Positions 25,979 to 35,130 of a stretch of 64,000 bases of DNA are shown one piece after another. The DNA is from Desulfopila sp. IMCC35008 (GTDB taxonomy: Bacteria; Desulfobacterota; Desulfobulbia; Desulfobulbales; Desulfocapsaceae), in contig NZ_CP050700.1 of NCBI RefSeq assembly GCF_010646885.2, forward strand, positions 2,134,501 to 2,198,500. Direction: 5' to 3'. Both the position numbers and the translations under genes were made by a program. The stretch's first letter is position 1, and each line of letters opens with the position of its first letter. The notes below the pieces were generated by a model. The model was given only the letters and a program-made list of their open reading frames with translations. It made no database searches and was not told the origin of the DNA.

Positions 25979-26635
25979 ATGAAAACCATGGGAAATAATG
26001 ATGGTTTTGTACTGGTTGTGACACTGCTCGTTCTTGTCGTCCTGAGTATAATTGGAATTTCAGCAACAAATACATCGTTTCTTGAAAATACGATTGCGGA
26101 AAACGATAGAGTACAGAGAAAAGCCCTATATCAGGCTGAGGCTGGAACAACCCTGGGGACGAACATAATTGAGGAAAATATAAACTGTCCTGTCGGGTTT
26201 GATTCGACAGGGAATGTGGTTGATACATATACTGGAAATTCACTTGCCGTAGCGGACCTGGAAGGGGTCATACGGGTCTATCCTAGAGGCACTAAGGGGC
26301 TGGCATTATATTACAAAGACTATCCTGTAATGGATACAAGCTGTCAGGTAACATCCGGTGACCCGGATATCGACTATCCCATTGCCAATATAGGCACTGG
26401 TTCTCAGGAAACATCAATCTGGGTAGGAGGTGGCTCAAAAATGCTTCCGGGCGGTTCACTGCAGATGGCGGCCGGTTATGAAGGAAAAGGAAAAGGTGCA
26501 GCCGGTGGTGGTACACAGAGGGATTATGAAATAGTCGCCAGGCAGCAAGGGTTGAATAACGCCGAGAGTACTGTGATTTTGGGTTGGCGACACATTATCG
26601 GATCAGAAACATATGAGTGTCGATATGAACTTTGA
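25979..26635 (+). CDS. pilX: PilX-like pilus assembly protein (operon 2)
   Basis: About 218 aa from the ATG at 25979, with GGAGG six bases upstream; the frame extends to a TTG at 25967 that is part of that ribosome site. The N-terminus NDGFVLVVTLLVLVVLSIIGISATNTSFLENTIAENDRV is split between helix and PilX motif, followed by LYQAEAGTTLG. The C-terminal half contains glycine-rich KGKGAAGGG and ends in WRHIIGSETYECRYEL. Its N-terminal features and position match the gene at 13930, but the bodies are diverged. Confidence 0.85.
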   Translation: MKTMGNNDGFVLVVTLLVLVVLSIIGISATNTSFLENTIAENDRVQRKALYQAEAGTTLGTNIIEENINCPVGFDSTGNVVDTYTGNSLAVADLEGVIRVYPRGTKGLALYYKDYPVMDTSCQVTSGDPDIDYPIANIGTGSQETSIWVGGGSKMLPGGSLQMAAGYEGKGKGAAGGGTQRDYEIVARQQGLNNAESTVILGWRHIIGSETYECRYEL

Positions 26636-26642
26636 TACGGAT

Positions 26643-26768
26643 ATGGGAAAAACCATGTCAAAACCAACGTCTAAATGGAGTATTACTATAATACCTAAAG
26701 GTACAATATTGTACTGGCATAGAGTTGGATTGATTTTGCAAGATGAAAAGGGAGTAAGATATGCATAG
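26643..26768 (+). CDS. Possible 41-aa ORF between PilX and PilY1 (operon 2)
   Basis: An ATG at 26643 (or 26655 behind GGGA) opens a frame that fills the gap exactly and ends 8 bp inside the start of the second PilY1 gene. The product (MSKPTSKWSITIIPKG... to GVRYA) has no known motif. The overlap suggests translational coupling, but a chance frame is possible. Confidence 0.3.
   Translation: MGKTMSKPTSKWSITIIPKGTILYWHRVGLILQDEKGVRYA
26701..26714. repeat. Perfect 14-bp palindrome before PilY1-2
   Basis: GTACAATATTGTAC lies 47 bp before the second PilY1 start. It may be an operator for an internal promoter; no -10/-35 pair is obvious beside it. Confidence 0.35.
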
Positions 26769-29700
26769 AAAGATAACGAGTTGTCTTAAAATTAGTGCCC
26801 TCTCAATAGCATTTCTGTTGCACGCGGTTCTGCAATCAAATGCAGCTGTTGATGTAGATGCACTAGGAGTATCAGAACCTCCTTTTCTGGCAATGGGAGC
26901 CAAATCCAACCTCCTCCTATTGTTAGATAACTCTGCCAGTATGCTTGATATGGCGTATATCGAGACTCCAGGGGAATGCGTAGACAATAGTTATTCGTCT
27001 ACAGAAATCTATGCAGGGCTGTTTAAAGATGATGCCTGGTACGTGTGGACAGATGGTGTGCAGCAATGGCGCAGTGGGAATACGTATTCTATTGGTGATA
27101 CTGTATATAGTGAGGGGGTATATTATAAGGCTACTGATACAGATGGCAGCGCTTCTAGTGGGTATCGCATCGCGGATGATACAGTGACCTGGGAGCAGAT
27201 CACAGACTACAACATACTGACTGGTGTTTCAGAAGGATATTTTATCGAAAATGAGACAATTCTTTCTTCTTCTGATGCAGCAACAACTTTCTCCGGTGAA
27301 TCTGGAGTGGCATACAGTCACGATGACTTATTTTTCAAGATAGTGAACGCTGATAATGGTGATGGTGTATCCGTTGAATCTGGAGTAACTGCGTTTGTTG
27401 CCAAGGGTAACTTGTTGAACTGGGCTTCAGCTTCTAAATTTGATATTCAGAAACAGGTCCTTACCGGCGGGAAATATGATGTAGACAACGATTTTCTCGT
27501 GGGTGAGCATCGTGGATGTTCTTCACGGAGTTTTATCAAGGAGCTTCCGGTTGTAACAGGAAGCGATACGAAAACTGTTACCTTCAGTATACAGGGCTCG
27601 AAAGAGGAGAATCAGACAAGCATTGATGATGACACAACGAGAATTGTCATAAACGGGATTTCCGATGCTGGTTTTATAGGCTCAGAGCGTGAACAAGCAT
27701 GTCAGGACGCAATTGAATCGGTCATGAATGGCTATGATGACGGGTTGGGAACAACCAAGAAAAACATTGGGATTTGTCTTGATTATGACGGGACCAACAA
27801 TGTTCTAGCTGAATCAAATGCAGCCTATAACCATTCTGTCCATTCATGCTGGGAGATGGTTACCAAGGAGTATGATGATCCCACGGACTTTGGTAATACA
27901 ATTGAGTTAGCAAACTCGTGTGAAGGTATTTATGACGGCGGGGTGCCGCCTGCTACAATAGACCCGGAAGATAGCGGCTATGTCTGTTATGGATACCCGG
28001 ATACCCCAGACAGCGATGGCAACTATGACCTCCCCAATTATTCTGGACGGTGCTGGGAGGGGGGAGTAGCGCCGGATTATTGTGAATTTGCAACCTGCAC
28101 TGAGGCAACGGTTTTACCTGATGGACAGGATTGTTTTAATGGAGAGGTATATGAGTGTACCGGAAATCTCAACAGTCTTGGGATGTGCAATAAGGAATGG
28201 GTCGCGGTACTTCAGGATGACGGTATAGATGAAAACGAGGACCTAAACAATGACGGCATTCTTCAACCCAGTGAATTTGCTTCGTGTAATCCGGATATAG
28301 CTGTCGATACCGATATTGATGGGAACGGAGTTATTGAACAAAATGAGGATGATAATTGCAACGGCATCCTGGATGTTATTGATTACACATGCGATACCAG
28401 TGCTGTTATTGCCCCGGGAGATTGGGCTAATGGTGATATGAACGCAGACCCCTGCCTGCAGGAAGCCCTCTGGGATTATTGTGGAGGGTTGACTGTACCT
28501 CAGGTAGTAGATCCGTCGGATGAGACGGTTTCCACAGGAAACACTCTGGGTATGGTCGGATCGTTGATAGACAGCGGTGTAATGTCGATGTTTGCAACGG
28601 ATCATGCTCTTATCGTGATGAAAGGGCATATAAGACCTTTAGTTACCGATAGTCGTGAGGGAGTATTGCAGAACAATGCTGATGAAATGCGCATTGGTGC
28701 TATGGCTTTTAATGAGAACGGAGCAGCCCAGGAATGTCTGGAAGGCACAGCCTTTGATAATATGGTTGATGAAGCCTGCCCGGATGTCGGGAATCGGGAC
28801 GGGGCGCAGTTACTGGCACCGATAGAACTTGGTACATCTGTGAGTGGTTCTGGAACACATGCCGAGAGTATGGTAGCGGCAATAAATGATATTCAGGCTA
28901 TATCATGGACACCTCTGGCTGAAGCGTTTTATACGGCATTAGGATATTATGGACAGAAAATCGACCGATGCGTTAATGGTGACACTGAAGATTTTACTGT
29001 TGATAGTGAACTTCAGGTTGCCACTGGTAAGGATCCGGTAATAAATTGGTGCCAGAATAACTTCGTGCTGATCATCACTGAAGGATCTTCAACTGCTGAT
29101 GTACATGATGATGTGGCCGAATTTGTGACTGGAGCTTTAACCGGCGATGCCAACAATGATGGAGCCTCAGATATTGATGCGGAGTGCAAAGCCACAGACG
29201 GGTCAGCTATTCTGTATGGATCGACCTATCTTGATGACCTCACATATTACGGACAGCATGAAAATGTCCAGAACATATATACGGATTACCAACAGCTTGA
29301 GGAAGATGGAAAATATTACGATAAGAGAAATATCACGACGTTTATCGTAAGTACAGGTACCTTGCGTGACGATGATAGTAACACAGGGATCAGGGAGTGT
29401 AATCCAAAAGAATTTATGACTGACGCTGCTGCAAATGGGGGCAGTTCATTAATTGAAGGGTCAAACCCTGAAGATCTTCAAGCAAATCTTGAGGCACTGT
29501 TCAGCACACTACGCGAACGGGCATCTGCTGGCTCTGCAGCTTCCGTCGTGTCTTCATCACGCGGTGGTGAAGGTGCTGTCTACCAGGCTATCTTCTGGCC
29601 TGAACTTACGAAAACAGATGGTGGCGTTCAATATACGGTTGAATGGGCTGGAGATGTAAGGGGTCTGTTTATCGACAGTAATGGTTTTCTATTTGACGAT

Positions 29701-32586
29701 AGTGCTGCACCATTTGGTCAACTGGAAACAGAGGACCTCAATGGTGATGGTGTTCTCACTCCAAGTGAAGTTGGGGCTTGTAATCCCTCCTTGTCAGTTA
29801 ATACTGATCTTGATGGAGATGGAGTTATTGAAGATGGTGAGGATGAGAACTGTAACGGTAGTCTAGATGGAGATCGAAGGGTCGTAGTCTTTTATGATGA
29901 CGTCGCTTTGAGAACGAAGGTTTGTTATAACACTTCACTTTATAGTGGAAGTTGTACAGATGAGGCAGATCTAGAGGATGTGGCATTTATATGGTCAACG
30001 GGACGCTGGCTTGCCAGGAACGATCTTGACACTGGTACAAATGGCAGCTATCCATTAACCGGTGAGCGTAAACGAAGGATATATACCTGGAACGACTTAG
30101 ATAATGATGGCGTTTTCGACAAGAGCAGGGAGTGGCTTAATTTCCAGAGTGATGACGTTGTAGTGGAAACCGCTGGTGTAAGTTGGAGTGATGCCAACGC
30201 TACAATTGAAACAGATCCACTTAATACCGGTTTCCGCTCTTCAATTTATACGGATTTCAATGTTGACCGGACAACGGAAGCTGAGGAGTTAGCTAAAGTA
30301 AAGGATATTATTGGTTGGATAAGAGGTAATGATCGCCTCAATGACTGGAATATAGTTGTCAATGATGGCACAACAGCACCTTTGGAGCCAGCATTACGAA
30401 GTCGTCAGATTCCAGGTACCAGCGGTATCGAAACCTGGCGACTGGGTGATGTGATTCATTCAACCCCTATGACAGTTACAGCCCCATCTGAAGGCTATCA
30501 CCTGCTTTATAATGATTTCAATTATGCAGAGTTTGTCGACAGATGGAAGTATCGTCGGCATATGATTTATTTTGGTGCAAACGATGGTATGTTGCATGCG
30601 GTGAATGGGGGGTTCTACGATTCCGAATATAAGAAATTCTGTGTATCCGGAAAAGGAGATACCTGTATAGGTAAAGGTGAAGCAGGCAGCGCGGCACATC
30701 CTGAACTAGGTGCTGAGCTATGGGCCTACGTTCCCTACAACATTACTCCACATCTTCAGAGTCTGACTAAAACACCGGTAGAGGTTGGTAAATTCAGGCA
30801 TAAATACTATGTGGATCTCCGCCCCAGGATATTCGATGTTCAGATTTTTGATGAGGAGCCTCAGTGCACGAATATTTCGACGGATGATGATGACGAATGC
30901 ATACATCCCAATGGCTGGGGCACCATACTTGTCGGAGGCATGCGACTTGGCGGTGTGCCGGTAGCTGCAAATGATTTGGAAGGAGGAATTGCTGCTGATT
31001 CCCGGGAATTTATCTCTTCCTACTTCATCTTTGATATAACAAATCCAGAAGATGAGCCGGATCTGCTCGGAGAAATGACAAGAGTAGAAGATGGTACTGT
31101 TGCAGATATGGGACACTCCGCTACTATATCAACCATGGTTGTTATGAAGAAAGCTGAAGCGACTGTGAACAGCAGTGATAATCAGTGGTACCTGATGCTT
31201 GGGTCCGGGCCTCATGGACCGGACGCCATGAAAGGTGTCAGCGATCAGGCGGCCAAGTTAGCGTTTATCAATTTGAATAAACTGGTCCACGAAAAAGATG
31301 CCAGTCCACTCAGGATACCTGAGCCTAGTGCGAGCTACAGCATCGGAGCTACCGATGCTACCGGGGTCTTTATGCTTGGAAAGTACCAGGTCAACGCTTC
31401 AGGGACGTTGGAATTCACCAACGATTCTGATAACAATTTCATCTCAGATCTGATTACGATAGATATCGATATTGATCCAAGCACAGAAGATTATCTTTCT
31501 GATTCAGTTTATTTTGGTACCGTCGATGGCGGGTTTACGTTTGATGCAACTCTCGGGGATGATGTTTGGGCAGGTGGCGGTAAACTGTATCGCCTTGTGA
31601 CCAGATATACTAATAGTTTGGGTGGTATATCAAAGTATGGCCAGAGTATTGTTCAGCCAATAACTACACCTGATCAGTGGGAGATGCGTCTGCTTTTAGA
31701 TGCCGGACTACCCATTACTGCAGCACCTTCTGTAGGTTATGACGGCTTTAATTTCTGGGTATACACAGGAACAGGCCGGTTCTTTGACGCCGATGACAAG
31801 ACTGATGCTACGCAACAGGCATATTTTGGCATTAAAGAACCGATGGCCTATGATGCATCGACGAGGATTGCAGAGTTCTCATGGACGGATGTGGTAACAC
31901 CAGTCCTCAGTTCAGCAATTTCCAGGGTTTTCCCTAGTGGGGGTACTGCTGGAGACAAAGGACTGCTGAGAGTTGATGACATTAATGTGCTTGAAAGTAC
32001 TATTGGGCTAACTGGGGCTACTCTGAGTTGTGGTACTCTTGATCCTTGCCTGCCTAATCAACTGACAAGTTTGGCAGATCCTCCTAATCTCGGAAATTTA
32101 ATTGAGTATATTGCAGGGAAAGGACAATCGGTTGATACCACTGCACCCTCTTTTAGCAACACCGCAGATGGTTGGTACAAACTGTTCTACCCTGCCTATG
32201 ATGACAGGCAGCGTAATATTGGACAGGCAACATTACTGGGAGGCTTGGTGGCGTTCACGACTTACCAGCCGTATGAAAGTTTATGCCTCGCGGAAGGTGA
32301 AGCATATTTATACGGAGTATACTATCAGACTGGTACTTCCTGGTACGAACCAATATTTTACGATTCAGACAGTGGAACAACGGGCAATATTATTGAGAAT
32401 CAGGAATCGCTTGGAATAGGCCTGGCAGAGACTCCAAACCTGTTTGTCGGGGAAGGAGAAGATGGGAAAGTTTCTGCCTACGTGCAAACAAGTACTGGTG
32501 AAGTGAAGGGTATAGAAATAGAAAACCTGCCACTAAGTAATTATTTTATAGGCCGTACCGGATGGAAACAGTGTACACCCCAATAA
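26761..32586 (+). CDS. pilY1: Second PilY1-like pilus tip adhesin with duplicated EF-hand module (operon 2)
   Basis: The 1,941-aa protein starts at an ATG behind GGGAG. Order: signal peptide (1-30, ending SNAA), von Willebrand A beginning near residue 47 with LLLLLDNSASM (MIDAS DxSxS), and a chitin-binding-type-3-like segment (VQQWRSGNTYSIGDTVYSEG, about 100-150). Next come a Cys-rich region, the rest of the vWA domain (ITEGSS near 775), and the PilY1 beta-propeller with YFGANDGMLHAVNGG near 1268 and a WAYVPYNI segment. A ~45-residue module with EF-hand-like loops occurs twice, near 490-540 and 990-1035. The protein lacks the Calx-beta repeats of the first PilY1. Two PilY1 types on one locus suggest alternative pilus tips. 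A terminator follows. Confidence 0.92.
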   Translation: MHRKITSCLKISALSIAFLLHAVLQSNAAVDVDALGVSEPPFLAMGAKSNLLLLLDNSASMLDMAYIETPGECVDNSYSSTEIYAGLFKDDAWYVWTDGVQQWRSGNTYSIGDTVYSEGVYYKATDTDGSASSGYRIADDTVTWEQITDYNILTGVSEGYFIENETILSSSDAATTFSGESGVAYSHDDLFFKIVNADNGDGVSVESGVTAFVAKGNLLNWASASKFDIQKQVLTGGKYDVDNDFLVGEHRGCSSRSFIKELPVVTGSDTKTVTFSIQGSKEENQTSIDDDTTRIVINGISDAGFIGSEREQACQDAIESVMNGYDDGLGTTKKNIGICLDYDGTNNVLAESNAAYNHSVHSCWEMVTKEYDDPTDFGNTIELANSCEGIYDGGVPPATIDPEDSGYVCYGYPDTPDSDGNYDLPNYSGRCWEGGVAPDYCEFATCTEATVLPDGQDCFNGEVYECTGNLNSLGMCNKEWVAVLQDDGIDENEDLNNDGILQPSEFASCNPDIAVDTDIDGNGVIEQNEDDNCNGILDVIDYTCDTSAVIAPGDWANGDMNADPCLQEALWDYCGGLTVPQVVDPSDETVSTGNTLGMVGSLIDSGVMSMFATDHALIVMKGHIRPLVTDSREGVLQNNADEMRIGAMAFNENGAAQECLEGTAFDNMVDEACPDVGNRDGAQLLAPIELGTSVSGSGTHAESMVAAINDIQAISWTPLAEAFYTALGYYGQKIDRCVNGDTEDFTVDSELQVATGKDPVINWCQNNFVLIITEGSSTADVHDDVAEFVTGALTGDANNDGASDIDAECKATDGSAILYGSTYLDDLTYYGQHENVQNIYTDYQQLEEDGKYYDKRNITTFIVSTGTLRDDDSNTGIRECNPKEFMTDAAANGGSSLIEGSNPEDLQANLEALFSTLRERASAGSAASVVSSSRGGEGAVYQAIFWPELTKTDGGVQYTVEWAGDVRGLFIDSNGFLFDDSAAPFGQLETEDLNGDGVLTPSEVGACNPSLSVNTDLDGDGVIEDGEDENCNGSLDGDRRVVVFYDDVALRTKVCYNTSLYSGSCTDEADLEDVAFIWSTGRWLARNDLDTGTNGSYPLTGERKRRIYTWNDLDNDGVFDKSREWLNFQSDDVVVETAGVSWSDANATIETDPLNTGFRSSIYTDFNVDRTTEAEELAKVKDIIGWIRGNDRLNDWNIVVNDGTTAPLEPALRSRQIPGTSGIETWRLGDVIHSTPMTVTAPSEGYHLLYNDFNYAEFVDRWKYRRHMIYFGANDGMLHAVNGGFYDSEYKKFCVSGKGDTCIGKGEAGSAAHPELGAELWAYVPYNITPHLQSLTKTPVEVGKFRHKYYVDLRPRIFDVQIFDEEPQCTNISTDDDDECIHPNGWGTILVGGMRLGGVPVAANDLEGGIAADSREFISSYFIFDITNPEDEPDLLGEMTRVEDGTVADMGHSATISTMVVMKKAEATVNSSDNQWYLMLGSGPHGPDAMKGVSDQAAKLAFINLNKLVHEKDASPLRIPEPSASYSIGATDATGVFMLGKYQVNASGTLEFTNDSDNNFISDLITIDIDIDPSTEDYLSDSVYFGTVDGGFTFDATLGDDVWAGGGKLYRLVTRYTNSLGGISKYGQSIVQPITTPDQWEMRLLLDAGLPITAAPSVGYDGFNFWVYTGTGRFFDADDKTDATQQAYFGIKEPMAYDASTRIAEFSWTDVVTPVLSSAISRVFPSGGTAGDKGLLRVDDINVLESTIGLTGATLSCGTLDPCLPNQLTSLADPPNLGNLIEYIAGKGQSVDTTAPSFSNTADGWYKLFYPAYDDRQRNIGQATLLGGLVAFTTYQPYESLCLAEGEAYLYGVYYQTGTSWYEPIFYDSDSGTTGNIIENQESLGIGLAETPNLFVGEGEDGKVSAYVQTSTGEVKGIEIENLPLSNYFIGRTGWKQCTPQ

Positions 32587-32610
32587 TCAGCAGCAAGCTA
32601 TAGAAATTTG

Positions 32611-32643
32611 AAAACCCCTGGAATCTATCCAGGGGTTTTTTGT
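32611..32643 (+). terminator. Rho-independent terminator of minor-pilin operon 2
   Basis: A perfect 12-bp stem (AAAACCCCTGGA, 32611-32622, with 32628-32639), a 5-nt loop and a T run, beginning 24 bp after the PilY1-2 stop. Confidence 0.92.
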
Positions 32644-32702
32644 TTGACCAAAATGTTAGCATCCATAGTTTTGGTAATACTGAAAGTGAAAGAGATAAGA
32701 TA

Positions 32703-33329
32703 ATGTTTCTCCTACCATACGTGACCGTACTACTGTGGCTGTCAACTGCAGTTTTTGTGAAGTTTAATTCTGGTATTGCATTCAATTCTAATGTGCTTGG
32801 TCCAGTGCTGGTTCTTCTCACCGTTTTACTGCCTGTAAGTTTCTGGATATTACTAGAGAAAACCAAGTGGATGTTCAGTTTGGTCATGATTCTTATCTTC
32901 ATGTTCAATTTAAGTTGGTTTGGGGTTGATCTTTTCAATAAATATAAAATGTTCGAGAAGTATTCATCTTCTATGGAAGGGGTTGATCCAGATTGGATTC
33001 GAATGGCCTCTGACAGTGAAAATTCAATAGAAAGAAAAAATGTAGCCAGAGCAATATTTCAAAAACACGGTGTTAAGATTGCTTACCGCATGGAGAATGA
33101 AGCATATGCCTTATATTCCCCGACCACTGAAGACCGTGGTAGCATTATGGAAAACATCGATAGAAGGGCAAACCAGAACATCTTAAAGAGAAATCTGAGA
33201 TATGATATTATGACTGATGCATTTCTCATATCATTGCAAATGATAGTATTTTTACTCGTGTTTGTCTATCTTGCTTTCTCGAGTAAGAGAAGGGAATATT
33301 CTGGTGGTCATTCAAGTAGAGTTTTATAG
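32703..33329 (+). CDS. Integral membrane protein of unknown function
   Basis: About 208 aa from the ATG at 32703; the open frame extends upstream into the terminator, so that part is not used. Three hydrophobic segments fill the first ~80 residues, a polar domain of about 85 residues follows (VDPDWIRMASDSENSIERKNVARAIFQKHG split around it), and a fourth hydrophobic segment lies near 180-200. The final residues are basic. No family was recognised. It stands alone between the pilus operon and sat. Confidence 0.6.
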   Translation: MFLLPYVTVLLWLSTAVFVKFNSGIAFNSNVLGPVLVLLTVLLPVSFWILLEKTKWMFSLVMILIFMFNLSWFGVDLFNKYKMFEKYSSSMEGVDPDWIRMASDSENSIERKNVARAIFQKHGVKIAYRMENEAYALYSPTTEDRGSIMENIDRRANQNILKRNLRYDIMTDAFLISLQMIVFLLVFVYLAFSSKRREYSGGHSSRVL

Positions 33330-33652
33330 GCTTTCATCGGTTGAGTACTACATTACCCTATCTATCAGATGATCAGGTGTCGGCGGTATGCTCGATATCG
33401 AAGCTTGGATGAAAGTATAATCCTCTAGCAAGAGTTTAGTCACATTGTGTGATTTATCATCACACTTCCGCAGTTGATCATACATTGCAGGATTCAGTTC
33501 CGTAAACCTGCACAACACGCTTTTCCCTTGACTTTTCAACAAACAAAATATTAAATAGGCGTTCGTAAATGAATAGGTGTTCAGTTGCAGCCGCCTGTAG
33601 GTTCAGGCGGTGCGTATTGTTTTCATATTCAATTTAAATTAAGAGGAACTCT
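33330..33652 (+). other. Upstream region of sat
   Basis: About 320 bp without a supported gene. It contains an inverted repeat GTGTGAT-N5-ATCACAC (33447-33465), a sigma-70-like promoter (33528-33556), and in the leader a hairpin CCGCCTG-N6-CAGGCGG (33591-33610). AGAGGA precedes the sat ATG. Confidence 0.55.
33528..33556 (+). promoter_or_regulatory. Sigma-70-type promoter of sat
   Basis: TTGACT (33528-33533), 17 bp, TTAAAT (33551-33556). The leader of about 90 nt includes a 7-bp GC-rich hairpin. The inverted repeat at 33447-33465, about 60 bp upstream of the -35, may be an activator site. Confidence 0.5.
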
Positions 33653-34930
33653 ATGTCTAAATTAGTAGCACCTCACGGTGGAAAAGGTCTGGTATGTGCT
33701 CTTCTCGAAGGCGCCGAACTGGAAGCAGAAAAAGCTAAAGCCGCAGGACTCAAGCAGGTAGAAATTTCTGATCGTGCAAAAGGCGATCTCATCATGATGG
33801 GTATCGGTGGTTTTTCTCCGCTGTCCGGTTTCATGACCAAGGCTGACTGGAAAGGCGTTTGTGAGAGCTTCCAGATGGCGGACGGAACCTTCTGGCCTGT
33901 ACCGATCACTCTCGACGTATCCGCTGCTGATGCTGCCGATATCGCCGAAGGTTCAGAAATCGGACTGGTAAAAGATGGTGAAGTTTTCGCTACCATGGCC
34001 GTGACTGAGAAGTTCGAAATGACCGAAGCCGACAAAAAATGGGAATGCGAAAAAGTATTCATGGGCGAAGGCGAAGAGTCTGTAGATGGTAAATTCTGGG
34101 AGATCGCTCCTGAAGATCATCCGGGCGTTATCATGGTTATGGCTCAGAAAGAGTTCAACCTTGCCGGTCCTGTTAAAGTTCTGTCCCAGGGCGAGTATCC
34201 TAAAGAGTACCCGGGCGTATACCTGACACCTGCTGAGACCCGTGCAATGTTTGAAGAGCGTGGTTGGGCAAACGTCGCTTCTCTCCAGCTGCGTAACCCG
34301 ATGCATCGTTCACACGAGTATCTGTGCAAGATCGCTGTTGAGGTATGTGACGGTGTTCTGATTCACTCCCTGATCGGTAATCTCAAGCCGGGTGACATTC
34401 CTGCACCGGTTCGTGTAAAAGCTATTGATATCCTGATCGAGAACTACTTTGTAAAAGAGAACGTTATCTCTGCTGGTTATCCTCTGGATATGCGTTATGC
34501 CGGTCCTCGTGAAGGTCTGCTGCATGCCACCTTCCGTCAGAACTACGGTGTTAACAACATGCTGATCGGTCGTGACCACGCTGGTGTTGGTGACTTCTAC
34601 GGTCTGTTCGAGGCTCAGGAAATTTTTGACCGCATTCCGCAGACCGGTGATGCCGCAAAAGATCTGCTGTGTAAGCCGATGAAAATTGACTGGACCTTCT
34701 ACTGCCACAAGTGTGACGGTATGGCTTCTCTCAGAACCTGTAACCACGACAAAGAGTCCCGCGTTATCCTATCAGGAACCAAACTGCGTAAAGCTCTTTC
34801 CGAGGGTGCTGAGATAGTTGATCACTTTGGTCGTGATGAAGTACTGGTACACCTCCGTGCGTACTATGAGGGTCTGACCGAGAAAGTTGAAGTCAAGATG
34901 CAGGGTGCCGCCTCTGGTGACTCCATGTAA
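33653..34930 (+). CDS. sat: Sulfate adenylyltransferase (ATP sulfurylase), dissimilatory type
   Basis: The 425-aa enzyme makes adenosine 5'-phosphosulfate from ATP and sulfate, the activation step of dissimilatory sulfate reduction in the cytoplasm. Visible motifs are [13 protein letters not shown] (QxRNPxHxxH, near 212), [12 protein letters not shown], and a zinc-binding-like set [15 protein letters not shown]. Length and motifs fit the homo-oligomeric prokaryotic Sat, not CysN/CysD. Codon choice is strongly biased (CGT, CTG, GGT, AAC/AAA), unlike neighbours, as expected for a very highly expressed gene. It has its own promoter and a perfect terminator, so it is monocistronic; aprAB is not adjacent. 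Confidence 0.96.
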   Translation: MSKLVAPHGGKGLVCALLEGAELEAEKAKAAGLKQVEISDRAKGDLIMMGIGGFSPLSGFMTKADWKGVCESFQMADGTFWPVPITLDVSAADAADIAEGSEIGLVKDGEVFATMAVTEKFEMTEADKKWECEKVFMGEGEESVDGKFWEIAPEDHPGVIMVMAQKEFNLAGPVKVLSQGEYPKEYPGVYLTPAETRAMFEERGWANVASLQLRNPMHRSHEYLCKIAVEVCDGVLIHSLIGNLKPGDIPAPVRVKAIDILIENYFVKENVISAGYPLDMRYAGPREGLLHATFRQNYGVNNMLIGRDHAGVGDFYGLFEAQEIFDRIPQTGDAAKDLLCKPMKIDWTFYCHKCDGMASLRTCNHDKESRVILSGTKLRKALSEGAEIVDHFGRDEVLVHLRAYYEGLTEKVEVKMQGAASGDSM

Positions 34931-34950
34931 TCAAGATTTTACCTGATCTT

Positions 34951-34990
34951 AAAGGAGATACCGCCCACCTGGCGGTATCTCCTTTTTTTT
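34951..34990 (+). terminator. Rho-independent terminator of sat
   Basis: A perfect stem (AAAGGAGATACCGCC, 34951-34965, with 34971-34985), a 5-nt loop and nine or more T. Confidence 0.95.
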
Positions 34991-35130
34991 TGCCTGCAAA
35001 CAGAGTACAATTCATTCTAAAATCATGCTGCACATCTAGCATTTCAATTCATTTAAGATAGTTACACAAATCAGAATCGAATCAGCCCCTACCTGTTGCA
35101 GGGGTTGATAAAGCATACCGACGGTGCGTT

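Noticed and set aside
26714..26740. Sigma-54 promoter before PilY1-2
   Set aside because: TGGCAT is present, but no GC element lies at the required 12-bp spacing.
33447..33465. Classical CRP site
   Set aside because: The TGTGA and TCACA half-sites are 7 bp apart instead of 6; kept only as an inverted repeat of unknown use.
33348..33542. 64-aa minus-strand ORF upstream of sat
   Set aside because: No ribosome site or recognisable protein features, and it covers the predicted sat promoter.
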